Below, piece after piece: positions 8,608 to 16,692 of a DNA stretch of 64,000 nt; within the stretch, counting starts at the first letter, position 1, and every line of letters begins with the position of its first letter. The translations under genes were made by a program, and so were the position numbers. The stretch comes from an uncultured Treponema sp. Its GTDB lineage: Bacteria > Spirochaetota > Spirochaetia > Treponematales > Treponemataceae. Under the pieces are notes generated by a model, which made no database searches, was not told the origin of the DNA, and saw only the letters and a program-made list of their open reading frames with translations. Location of the stretch: NCBI GenBank assembly GCA_949299755.1, contig CASGBA010000002.1, positions 186,001 through 250,000 of the forward strand, written 5' to 3'.

Positions 8608-9628
8608 AATGGCACCGCACAAGATGACTTCCGTTGGCAAGGGAAGCGGCCGGAAGATTTACGAGCGGAGGTTTTTCCGCAAAACATTTTCCGCAAGCTC
8701 CTGGACATCTGCCGGCAAAAGCACAACCTGCACCGGAGGATTCAAAATCCTCAGACCCGGAATGACGGGCGGAAGACCCCTGACCCTCCCCGGCTCCTGC
8801 GGACGTTTTACCCGCGGCCGCGGCGAAAAGCATTTTTGTGTACGGATGGACGGCGGTAAGATACAAATCCGAAGCGGGGGCTTCCTCCATTATTTCGCCG
8901 CGGTACATCACCGCGATCCTGTCACAGAAATAACAAGCCGCCCGCAAATCGTGGGCGATAAACAAGAAGGACAAACCCCTCTTTTCCCGTATGTCTATAA
9001 GAAGATTCAGTATCTGTCCCTGTATCGAAACATCAAGGGCGGAAATAATTTCATCGCAAATCAGCAGTTCCGGTTCCATTAAAAGACCCCGTGCGATGGA
9101 AATTCTCTGTCGTTGCCCTCCGGAAAAATCCGCCGGACGCCGGTCAAGGTTATCAGGGGATAAACCCACTTCCTCAAGGATGGCGGCGGCTTTCTCCCTG
9201 GCTTTTTTTTCCCCGGGCCAGACATCAGACCACCGCCAGCCGTCCGTCAAAATGCGGTAAATGTTCATGCGGGGATTAAGGGATCTGGCGGGATCTTGGA
9301 ATACATACCTTACCCTCCTACGGTATGATTTTAACTCAGGACCCTTCAGGGTAAGCACATCCATCCGGTTATTTTTCACTCCGTTGAAAATTATACTTCC
9401 GCTATCGGGATTATACATCCTTACCGCAAGTCTGGCGGTGGTTGTTTTTCCGCAACCTGATTCACCCACAAGGCCGAAAGAGGAATTTCTCCTTATGGAG
9501 ATGGAGACATCATTCACAGCGTAAACAAATTTTCCGAATGATGAAAAAAAACCGGCTTCCAGATTAAAACGCTTGCAGATGTTTTTCATCTCTATAATAT
9601 TTTCAACCGGCATTTTCACTTCATCCAT
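8588..9628 (-). CDS. oppF: oligopeptide/dipeptide ABC transporter ATP-binding protein OppF-like
   Basis: A 346-residue cytoplasmic ATPase for a peptide importer. It has Walker A GESGCGKTTTA, ABC signature FSGGQRQRISIARGL, Walker B LLICDEI and a C-terminal cysteine-containing oligopeptide/dipeptide ATPase tail (CAFAGRCPGACGKC). It carries FxSFGKFVYAVNDVS in place of the usual N-terminal segment. An AGGAGG SD lies in the end of oppD, which it overlaps by 8 bases. Last gene of oppC-oppD-oppF; its 3' end overlaps mnmA. Confidence 0.88.
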   Translation of the reverse strand: MDEVKMPVENIIEMKNICKRFNLEAGFFSSFGKFVYAVNDVSISIRRNSSFGLVGESGCGKTTTARLAVRMYNPDSGSIIFNGVKNNRMDVLTLKGPELKSYRRRVRYVFQDPARSLNPRMNIYRILTDGWRWSDVWPGEKKAREKAAAILEEVGLSPDNLDRRPADFSGGQRQRISIARGLLMEPELLICDEIISALDVSIQGQILNLLIDIREKRGLSFLFIAHDLRAACYFCDRIAVMYRGEIMEEAPASDLYLTAVHPYTKMLFAAAAGKTSAGAGEGQGSSARHSGSEDFESSGAGCAFAGRCPGACGKCFAEKPPLVNLPAASLANGSHLVRCHFTGPGL

Positions 9629-10655
9629 TTACTTCCTCCTTGGAAGGAGAACAATGAATACAACGCACCAAATGTCCGGGCGAAACTTCTTTTAACGGAG
9701 GGACAGTCCGGGAACAATTCCCGGAGGCAAATCCACACCTGGGGGCAAAGGGACATCCCGGCTCAGGGGAAGCGGGATCCGTGACCCGACCTGGAATAGC
9801 GGACAGCCGGCTATTTGTATAATGACTGCCAAAAGCCGGGGAAGCCGCCAGCAGGGCCTTTGAATAGGGATGCAGGGAGTTTTCCATGATATCCATGGAA
9901 GAACCGCTTTCCATAACCAACCCGCCGTATAAAACCATCATCCTGCCGCATACATCTGCGGCCAGCTCTATATTGTGGCTGATGAAAATCACTGAAAGGG
10001 AACGCTGCTGTTTCAAGCGTTTAAGCAAATCCACAATCTGCGCCTGTATTGTCACATCAAGAGCGGTGGTAGGCTCATCGGCTATCAGAAGGCTGCATCC
10101 CTGGGCAAGAGCCAATGCTATGCTTATCCGCTGGAGCTGCCCGCCGGAAAACTGGTGGGGAAAATTAACCAACCTTGCGGAAGCGTTTTGTAACCCAACT
10201 TCCTCCAACAGCGAAACAGAACGGGAATGTATTTCTTCAGGAGAAATATCATGGAAAGAATTACGCAGGGTTTCCGCGAACACACTCCCTATATTCTGCA
10301 AGGGGTCAAAAGAACGTCCCGGTTCCTGGAAAATCATGCCTATCCTGCTTCCCCGATAACAGCGCAATTCTTCCAAAGGCATTCCCAAAAGCTCCATGCC
10401 CTCATATTTTATTGAACCGGAACATTCTCCGTGGGCAGGCAACAAGCCGGGGATAGCCGATGTGGTGACGGTTTTACCTGAACCGCTTTCACCGACAACT
10501 GCCAGAGAATCTCCTTTTTCCATGGAGAAGGAAACCCCTCGGACCGCTTTGATTTTCATTACAGCTCCGCCACGAAAAACCGGAAAGGATACTTTCAGAT
10601 TTTCAATTTCGAGAAGGGGTGATTTTTTACTCCGGACAGTGTTTTTATTCCCCAT
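9621..10655 (-). CDS. oppD: oligopeptide/dipeptide ABC transporter ATP-binding protein OppD-like
   Basis: A 344-residue ATPase partner of OppF. Motifs are Walker A GESGSGKTVT, signature FSGGQLQRISIALAL, Walker B LLIADEPTTALD and the H-loop region ISHNIEL. The C-terminus has the Opp/Dpp tail PGCPFAPRCGFASGNC. It overlaps oppC by 11 bases and oppF by 8, so the three proteins are made from one transcript. Confidence 0.88.
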   Translation of the reverse strand: MGNKNTVRSKKSPLLEIENLKVSFPVFRGGAVMKIKAVRGVSFSMEKGDSLAVVGESGSGKTVTTSAIPGLLPAHGECSGSIKYEGMELLGMPLEELRCYRGSRIGMIFQEPGRSFDPLQNIGSVFAETLRNSFHDISPEEIHSRSVSLLEEVGLQNASARLVNFPHQFSGGQLQRISIALALAQGCSLLIADEPTTALDVTIQAQIVDLLKRLKQQRSLSVIFISHNIELAADVCGRMMVLYGGLVMESGSSMDIMENSLHPYSKALLAASPAFGSHYTNSRLSAIPGRVTDPASPEPGCPFAPRCGFASGNCSRTVPPLKEVSPGHLVRCIHCSPSKEEVNG

Positions 10656-11760
10656 ACGTATCCGCCTTTGCGGGGGAAGTTTTTCCGGCTTGTCTTTTTT
10701 TTCTATTCAAAAACGAAGGCCGGAAAATAGTATGGTAAGGATCATAGAAATCACGAAGAGCGTCACCCAAAAAATTGAAGGAAAGGGTGACTGCAAGAAG
10801 AAACCAAACCGGGGAAAGGAGCCAGGGATAATTCCGCAAATTGCTGAGCGTGGAAATATCCCTCTTTATCAAAGAACCCCAGCTTACGGCAGGATCCACA
10901 ATTCCCAATCCCAGATAAGAAAGGGTTGTTTCGCTCATTATGAATCCGGGTATGCTTAAAGCCACACTTACAATAATCAAACTGGCCATCTGGGGAATAA
11001 TGTGGCGGAAAATAATCACAAAGGAAGGAACTCCCTCCAAAGAAGCATTCATCACGAATTCTTCCCGTTTAACGGCATGAACCAAACCGCGGATTGTACG
11101 GGCTGAACCAGGCCAACCCACAAGGGCAAGAATCATCGTTATTATGAGGTAGGAGCTGCCGGAATCCATCGAGGTTGAAAGAAGGGAGCGCAAAAACAAA
11201 ATCAAATACAAACCGGGAATAAGCATGAAAAACTCTGAAACCCTCATTATTGACCAGTCCGTTAATCCGCCAAAATATCCTGAAATACCTCCGAAAACAA
11301 CCGCAAGGAAAAAGGAAATCCCGGTGGCTATAAAACCTATAGTCAGGGAAATGCGCGCACCGTAAACTATCCGGGAAAAAATGTCACGCCCAAGATTGTC
11401 AGCTCCGAATAAGAACACAGGATAGGAGCCGGATTTTACACCGAAAAAATGGATGTCGGAAGGAATCAGCCCGAAAAGTTTGTAGGGTTCCCCACGGACA
11501 AAAAAATCCACATCCTCATACCGGTCTTTTACGAAAGCGTAAGACCACCTCACAGGATTTATGACCCTGGCTTCCTGGGCTTTCAGTCCGCCGGCAAAAC
11601 GGAGGTTCGGTGGATGATAGGTTAGTTTTTCAAAGGCTGTTGTCTGGGAATAGGGAGCGAAAAACTCGGCAAAAAGCATAAGGACATAAAGCACTGCAAG
11701 TATCAGGACTGAAACAGCGGCGGCCGGTCTTTTTTTTATGTAACGAAAAAAATTCCCCAT
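10645..11760 (-). CDS. oppC: oligopeptide ABC transporter permease OppC-like
   Basis: A 371-residue inner-membrane permease. After an N-terminal membrane anchor and a ~100-residue periplasmic insertion, it shows the domain start GADNLGRDIFSRIVYGAR and the EAA-loop EGVPSFVIIFRHIIPQ that contacts the ATPases. An AGGG lies before the ATG. It is the first gene of its operon: no oppB permease or oppA binding-protein gene lies upstream, where a divergent lipoprotein gene begins. A heterodimer partner and a binding protein must be encoded elsewhere for transport to work. Confidence 0.87.
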   Translation of the reverse strand: MGNFFRYIKKRPAAAVSVLILAVLYVLMLFAEFFAPYSQTTAFEKLTYHPPNLRFAGGLKAQEARVINPVRWSYAFVKDRYEDVDFFVRGEPYKLFGLIPSDIHFFGVKSGSYPVFLFGADNLGRDIFSRIVYGARISLTIGFIATGISFFLAVVFGGISGYFGGLTDWSIMRVSEFFMLIPGLYLILFLRSLLSTSMDSGSSYLIITMILALVGWPGSARTIRGLVHAVKREEFVMNASLEGVPSFVIIFRHIIPQMASLIIVSVALSIPGFIMSETTLSYLGLGIVDPAVSWGSLIKRDISTLSNLRNYPWLLSPVWFLLAVTLSFNFLGDALRDFYDPYHTIFRPSFLNRKKRQAGKTSPAKADTYGE

Positions 11761-11885
11761 ATATCCCTGCCATTGTAACAGAATGACACGGGGAAAAGCA
11801 AGGCTTTATTCAAGGCGCTTCATATAACCCTATTTATTTGAATGCAAAAGATTTGTTTTCCCGGATATCTATTCAAGGGGAAAAA

Positions 11886-12827
11886 ATGAAAAATAAAGAA
11901 TATGTCTCAATAGCTTTAACAGTTTTTTTTTCGATGACAGCCAACACAGTGATATGCATACTTTCAGCCGTCTTTTTCTGCGGATGCAGTCAAGTTCTTT
12001 CCCCGGATTTTTCCGGGAAAGACAAGGTTGAAATTTCACTTTCACCGGAAGTTACAGGGATTTTTTCGGAAGCGGGGGTTTTTCCTGAAGGATGGGAATT
12101 AACCTGCATATCATCTTCCGGAGACAGAACATCGGAAACCTCCAGGACAGGGAATTTCAGCTTGAATTTTGACAGCAATGAAATATCCGTAGTATTGATA
12201 AGACCGATAGTTAAAACTCCCCCAGGGTTACCCCAGAGTGCCCTTCCCCCAGCGGGGGCTGTTTACCCTTTTCATTGCGGCCTGGAAGATGGAATTATCA
12301 AACAGAAAGGACACATGGAAGCAGACTTTATTAAAGCCCTTGCGGCGGAAGCCATCAAGAATATTTTACATGGATCGGCTTATGGTTCAGAAAACAGTTT
12401 ACGGACAATCAGGTCCTTCAACTGGAGTAAATTTGATGCCCAACTACGTGAAAGGAAAAAACCTGTACCTTATCCACTGCTTTTGGATATGAATCTTTTC
12501 CTGAAATCCTTCTTTGAAAAAAATACAAATATGTATTGGAAAATAAAGACGAGGGAAACCAATTCGGTTACGGTAAATATTCCAGAGAAAAACTTCCAGG
12601 CTGAGGGCAGAAAAATCATTCTTCTCCAGATGTATCCTGACCACGTACTTTCCGAAACAGCGGAAAATCCTGATGGTAACGGAGGAATTACAAGCCTTAC
12701 AATACAAATACCGGACGGTCACTGGTTTTTCCTTTCCACAGGAAAAGAAAAACCCGCAAACTGGTTCTCAGTCCAAATACAGGGAGGAAAAATAATTTCC
12801 CTCAATACAGATAACATGAATAATTAA
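11886..12827 (+). CDS. hypothetical lipoprotein
   Basis: A 313-residue protein beginning at ATG 11886 with an AAGGGG SD. The signal segment ends in a lipobox-like VFFCGC, so it is probably lipid-anchored. The mature part has beta-rich stretches and a Pro-rich segment (TPPGLPQSALPPAG); no family recognised. The frame extends 16 codons upstream but without an RBS. It is divergent from oppC and lies upstream of the GH1 glycosidase, which has its own promoter. Confidence 0.7.
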   Translation: MKNKEYVSIALTVFFSMTANTVICILSAVFFCGCSQVLSPDFSGKDKVEISLSPEVTGIFSEAGVFPEGWELTCISSSGDRTSETSRTGNFSLNFDSNEISVVLIRPIVKTPPGLPQSALPPAGAVYPFHCGLEDGIIKQKGHMEADFIKALAAEAIKNILHGSAYGSENSLRTIRSFNWSKFDAQLRERKKPVPYPLLLDMNLFLKSFFEKNTNMYWKIKTRETNSVTVNIPEKNFQAEGRKIILLQMYPDHVLSETAENPDGNGGITSLTIQIPDGHWFFLSTGKEKPANWFSVQIQGGKIISLNTDNMNN

Positions 12828-12889
12828 CGAAGGGGCACGAACGGGAGTCTTTATTTTGTTGGAAAAATCAATTATTTTATAATAAAGTA

Positions 12890-12917
12890 TTTACTTTTTA
12901 TTTTTCCATTGTATACT
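12890..12917 (+). promoter_or_regulatory. GH1 glycosidase promoter
   Basis: TTTACT (12890-12895), a 16-base spacer and TATACT (12912-12917) in an AT-rich stretch, about 30 bases before the start codon, with a GGAGGG SD in between. Confidence 0.5.
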
Positions 12918-12946
12918 TCTTCTATATTTCATCCGGAGGGATATTT

Positions 12947-14311
12947 ATGGCTTTTCCTGTTGATTTTACCTGGGGCGCAGCCACCGCATCTTATCAGATT
13001 GAAGGCGCATGGAACGAAGACGGAAGGAAACCTTCCATATGGGATGTATTTTCCGCCACGAAAGGAAATGTTTTTAACGGAGACACAGGGGAAACCGCCT
13101 GTGACCATTACCACCTGTACAGGGAGGACGTAGCTTTAATGAAATCCCTTGGTCTAAAGGCTTACAGATTTTCCACCGCATGGCCAAGAATAATACCGGA
13201 CGGAACAGGGCAAATAAATGAAAAGGGATTGGATTTTTATTCAAGGCTGACAGACGAATTGCTGGAAGCAGGAATAACACCGTGGATAACCCTTTATCAC
13301 TGGGATCTTCCCCAAAGCTTGGCTTTACGGGGCGGGTGGCTTAATCCTGATATAAGCGGATGGTTCGCCGATTATACGGAAGCGGTTGTAAAAAAGCTCG
13401 GGGACAGGATAAAGAACTGGATTACTTTCAATGAACCCCAATGTTTTATCGGGCTAGGATACGGCACAGGGGAACACGCCCCGGGATACCGTCTGCCGGA
13501 AGCTGAAATAATAAGTTGCGTGCACAATTCCCTGGTTGCACACGGAAAAGCGGTTGATGTCTTGAGAGCTGCCGGTGGCTCAAACTTCAATATAGGATAC
13601 GTGTCCACAATACAGTCACCCATCCCTGCAGAAGACAACGAAGAATGTATCGCGACAGCCAGGCTTTCCCTTTTTTGCCGGCAAAAAGAAAAACCGTTAA
13701 TATGGAACATATCCCTAATTTCGGATCCGCTGTATCTTGGGGAATATCCTTCAGACATGATAGGTGACTTGGAAAAGAGTCTTCCTGAAAATTGGGAACA
13801 GGATATGCCGTTAATCAACCGGCCCTTGGATTTTTACGGTATCAACATATACTCCGGATATAAAATACGCGCCGGAAAAGACGGTTTGCCGATTTACGTG
13901 CCTCCAACGACAGGGGAAGCACATACAGCCAACCTGTGGGACTTTCAACCTGATGTACTGAGGTGGGGCCCGAAATTCCTCTACGAACGGTACAAAAAAC
14001 CCATTGTTATTTCTGAAAACGGAATGGCCGGCACCGACTGGGTCAGCCGGGATCAGAAAATACACGATGCGCCCAGGACAGACTATTTGGACAGATGTCT
14101 TTCAGGGCTTGAAAAGGCAATATCAGTGGATAAAATCGAAGCAACCGGATACTTTTGCTGGAGCCTGTTGGACAATTTTGAGTGGGCCCTCGGTTACCGG
14201 GACAGGTTTGGTCTTGTTTATGTGGACTATAAAACCCAAAAACGTATTCCGAAGGATTCCGCTTATTGGTACAGTGAAGTCATAAAAACAAACGGAGGAT
14301 CCTTGTCCTGA
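12947..14311 (+). CDS. GH1 beta-glucosidase / 6-phospho-beta-glucosidase family
   Basis: A 454-residue glycoside hydrolase family 1 enzyme that cleaves beta-linked glucosides or galactosides by a retaining mechanism. The N-terminal FTWGAATASYQIEG signature, acid/base Glu163 in TFNEP and nucleophile Glu357 in ISENG are all present, as is the C-terminal WSLLDNFEWALGY. The last resembles the aglycone/sugar subsite of true beta-glucosidases rather than phospho-glucosidases. There is no signal peptide, so it acts in the cytoplasm on imported disaccharides. GGAGGG precedes the ATG. Confidence 0.94.
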   Translation: MAFPVDFTWGAATASYQIEGAWNEDGRKPSIWDVFSATKGNVFNGDTGETACDHYHLYREDVALMKSLGLKAYRFSTAWPRIIPDGTGQINEKGLDFYSRLTDELLEAGITPWITLYHWDLPQSLALRGGWLNPDISGWFADYTEAVVKKLGDRIKNWITFNEPQCFIGLGYGTGEHAPGYRLPEAEIISCVHNSLVAHGKAVDVLRAAGGSNFNIGYVSTIQSPIPAEDNEECIATARLSLFCRQKEKPLIWNISLISDPLYLGEYPSDMIGDLEKSLPENWEQDMPLINRPLDFYGINIYSGYKIRAGKDGLPIYVPPTTGEAHTANLWDFQPDVLRWGPKFLYERYKKPIVISENGMAGTDWVSRDQKIHDAPRTDYLDRCLSGLEKAISVDKIEATGYFCWSLLDNFEWALGYRDRFGLVYVDYKTQKRIPKDSAYWYSEVIKTNGGSLS

Positions 14312-14327
14312 AAATATCGGACGGTGA

Positions 14328-14365
14328 CAGGCGTTATGCCATACTCTGGTATGGTATAACGCCTG
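14328..14365. terminator. hairpin between convergent GH1 and ferredoxin genes
   Basis: A 17-bp stem, perfect except one G-U wobble, with arms starting CAGGCGTTATGCC (14328-14344) and ending GGTATAACGCCTG (14349-14365) around a 4-base loop. It fills most of the gap between two convergent stop codons and probably ends both transcripts. There is no strong U-tract on either side. Confidence 0.55.
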
Positions 14366-14378
14366 AAAACCGGATAAA

Positions 14379-15080
14379 TTAACGGATGATTTTACCGTCA
14401 ATTGAAATTATTACAACTTTGACAGCGATGTCTCTGCCAGTGGCTGAAACCGCATCCTTTACGGCGGCTTCAATGCCTCCACAACAGGGGACCTCCATAC
14501 GGACCACTGTTATATCCTTTATATTGCCGGCGGAAATAATCTCAAAAAGTTTGCCGGAATAATCAATCCCGTCCAATTTCGGACATCCTATCAATGTAAC
14601 CCTGCCCCGTATAAAATCACCGTGAAATGCGGCATAAGCATAAGCGGAACAGTCAGCCGCCACCAAAAGCTGGGCATTGCTGAAGTAAGGGGCGTTTACG
14701 GGGGCAAGTTTTATTTGTACCGGCCACTGGCTTAACTGGCTTTCCATGGAATTTACAGAAGTATCCGCAACCACAGGTTTCATCACCTTCGGTGCACTAC
14801 CCGGACAGCCGCAGGGTGAACCGTATTGGGCACCATCTTCTTTCTTCCGCTTATGACTCAGGACAGCGGTTTCATCATAAGCGGCGGCTTCCCTTTCCAC
14901 AAAAGAAATTGCCTGCCTGGGACAAGCGGGAAGACAATCTCCAAGACCGTCACAATAATCATCCCGCAAAAGGCGGGCTTTTCCGTTAACAATCCCTATG
15001 GCACCCTCATGACAAGCCTTTGCGCATATACCACAACCATCACATTTTTCCTCATCAATTTGGATTATACGTCTTAACAT
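14379..15080 (-). CDS. 4Fe-4S ferredoxin-domain protein
   Basis: A 233-residue iron-sulfur protein of a family common in anaerobes. The N-terminal di-cluster domain has cysteines at 13, 16, 19, 23 (CDGCGICAKAC) and at 43, 49, 53 (YCDGLGDCLPACP). A CGCPG motif and an SQWPVQIKLAPVNAPYF segment follow, then ADCSAYAY, IGCPKLD and VPCCGG, all typical of the family. It may pass electrons in an anaerobic stress or redox reaction, but no partner enzyme is adjacent. The start at 15080 follows a GGAGG; the longer frame would place the SD inside the gene. It is divergent from a Crp/Fnr regulator. Confidence 0.83.
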   Translation of the reverse strand: MLRRIIQIDEEKCDGCGICAKACHEGAIGIVNGKARLLRDDYCDGLGDCLPACPRQAISFVEREAAAYDETAVLSHKRKKEDGAQYGSPCGCPGSAPKVMKPVVADTSVNSMESQLSQWPVQIKLAPVNAPYFSNAQLLVAADCSAYAYAAFHGDFIRGRVTLIGCPKLDGIDYSGKLFEIISAGNIKDITVVRMEVPCCGGIEAAVKDAVSATGRDIAVKVVIISIDGKIIR

Positions 15081-15104
15081 GATTTCCTCCACCGGTTAAG
15101 CCTA

Positions 15105-15118
15105 TTGACTAAAGTCAT
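15105..15118. promoter_or_regulatory. FNR/CRP-type palindrome between ferredoxin and Crp-family genes
   Basis: TTGACTAAAGTCAT fits the FNR-family half-site pattern TTGAY-N4-RTCAA with one mismatch. It lies about midway between the divergent starts (15080 and 15169), next to a TATAAC-like element. The adjacent regulator is the natural candidate to bind it. Confidence 0.5.
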
Positions 15119-15168
15119 CAAATAATAATATAACCGGAATACAAATTCTGTTGTTTTTACAACAAAAT

Positions 15169-15846
15169 ATGAAAAAAAATGATTTTTTGCTTTTAACAAA
15201 GGTGAAACTCTTTTCCGGGATTGAACCGGAGAAAATGCAAGAACTTATTTTGCATACCCATGCCGGCATCAAACACTACGAAAAAGGAAATATGATTTTC
15301 CGTCAGGGTGACACAATAAACAAAATCGGAATTGTCCTATCCGGCTGCCTGATAATTGAAAACAGCGGCTTTCCGGGAAATAAAACCACACTGAGCCGCA
15401 TACCCCCGGGGGAGATTTTCGGAGAAGCATACGCAATATGCGGCTCTCCGTTGATGATAAATGTTTCCGCCATAGAAAAAACCAGCATATTGTTTTTCCC
15501 CATCATTGATATTTTTACCGGAAAAATAAAAGTTGAGGATAAAGGAATCCGGAATAAAATAATAAAAAACCTGATGGTAATGACCGCCAGGAAAAACCTG
15601 GCTCTTTCCAGAAGAATCCTGCATACATCGGCGAAAACAATCAGAGGAAAGCTGTTATCCTATTTTTCTGAACAGATGAAATTTTCAGGGAATTCTTTTT
15701 CAATTCCCTTTAACAGACAGCAGTTGGCGGATTACCTGAACACGGACAGAAGCGCCATGTGCGCAGAACTATCCAAAATGAAAAAAGAGGGGCTTATATC
15801 TTACAGGAAGAACGAATTTACAATAACACCGGGAAAGAAACAATAA
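15169..15846 (+). CDS. Crp/Fnr family transcriptional regulator
   Basis: A 225-residue regulator with an N-terminal cyclic-nucleotide-binding fold (FRQGDTINKIGIVLSGC, PPGEIFGEA) and a C-terminal winged helix (FNRQQLADYLNTDRSAMC). There is no N-terminal cysteine cluster as in FNR, so a [4Fe-4S] oxygen sensor of that type is unlikely; heme or another ligand is possible. It probably controls the divergent ferredoxin gene and itself through the palindrome between them. A TTG at 15151 is an alternative start; neither start has a good SD. Confidence 0.85.
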   Translation: MKKNDFLLLTKVKLFSGIEPEKMQELILHTHAGIKHYEKGNMIFRQGDTINKIGIVLSGCLIIENSGFPGNKTTLSRIPPGEIFGEAYAICGSPLMINVSAIEKTSILFFPIIDIFTGKIKVEDKGIRNKIIKNLMVMTARKNLALSRRILHTSAKTIRGKLLSYFSEQMKFSGNSFSIPFNRQQLADYLNTDRSAMCAELSKMKKEGLISYRKNEFTITPGKKQ

Positions 15847-15922
15847 CAGAACAATTACCTGTAACAAACATCCTTCAAAAAGTGTTTCATGAGGATTACA
15901 TAATAATATTTTATTATCAGGC

Positions 15923-15956
15923 TTCACTTTAGAAAAATATTCTGGTATATTCCAGA
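15923..15956 (+). promoter_or_regulatory. marR promoter with overlapping palindrome
   Basis: TTCACT (15923-15928), 17 bases, then TATATT (15946-15951). The -10 sits exactly inside the inverted repeat TCTGG-TATATT-CCAGA (15941-15956). Binding there would block the polymerase, the usual arrangement for MarR autorepression. An AGGAGG SD follows. Confidence 0.5.
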
Positions 15957-15971
15957 CATCAGGAGGTTCCA

Positions 15972-16544
15972 ATGAAACAGGATTTAGGATTTTATCTTAA
16001 ACGAATCGATGAAAGCTTATATAAAATGGCTAACGAAAATTTTAAGGCAGTGGGCATGACAATGGCCCAGGCGAAAGTTTTGAATTTCCTGCATTCAAAA
16101 CCGGGCAAAACAGCCACACAAAAAGAAATGGAAATATTCTTTGAAGTTTCCCATCCCACAATAAGCGGAATATTAAAAAGGATGGAACAAAAAGGAATGA
16201 TTACCACCAAATTCCTGCACGAAGGCCGGACTTCCAAGCAAGTGACACTGGCCGCCAAGGGAGAAAAAAATTTTTTACTGGCAGAACAGCAAAAAAATGC
16301 TTCAAAAAAAATCCTGTTGAAAGGTTTTACAAAAGCTGAAACAGAACAGCTTGAAACAATGCTCCAACGGCTGTACATAAATTTAAGGAATGAAATTGAA
16401 AAGCCGGCCGACAATCCCCAAAAGAAAACATCCTCCGCAAAAACCTCCGATAAGGTAAATACCCCGAAAAAAACGGCGGCTAAAAAACCTGCAGGCAAAA
16501 CAAAAACAGCGGAGTCAAACCGCCGGAAAAAAACAGCGAAATAA
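15972..16544 (+). CDS. MarR family transcriptional regulator with histone H1-like tail
   Basis: A 190-residue protein. Residues ~1-140 are a MarR winged-helix domain: GMTMAQAKVLNFL, TQKEMEIFFEVSHPTISGIL as the recognition region, and GRTSKQVTLAAKG as the wing. The last ~50 residues are almost only Lys, Ala, Thr, Ser and Pro with repeats such as PKKTAAKKPAGK, very like bacterial histone H1-like tails. The tail should bind DNA without sequence preference. AGGAGG precedes the ATG. It is followed by a strong terminator, so it is a single-gene transcript. The ligand is unknown. Confidence 0.85.
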   Translation: MKQDLGFYLKRIDESLYKMANENFKAVGMTMAQAKVLNFLHSKPGKTATQKEMEIFFEVSHPTISGILKRMEQKGMITTKFLHEGRTSKQVTLAAKGEKNFLLAEQQKNASKKILLKGFTKAETEQLETMLQRLYINLRNEIEKPADNPQKKTSSAKTSDKVNTPKKTAAKKPAGKTKTAESNRRKKTAK

Positions 16545-16583
16545 AACCCCAAAGGTCCGCCGCTTTTACGGGGGACATACCGG

Positions 16584-16627
16584 AATCCGCCGTTTCTGTT
16601 GATATACGGGAAACGGCGGATTTTTTT
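16584..16627 (+). terminator. Rho-independent terminator of the marR gene
   Basis: A perfect 13-bp stem (AATCCGCCGTTTC at 16584-16596, complement at 16610-16622) whose 3' arm runs into seven T residues. Confidence 0.85.
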
Positions 16628-16692
16628 ATCATTTTTTTAACGGTACAATACAACGGTATGTTTAACCGGAGGGCAGGTTAACTGGTGCGGAT

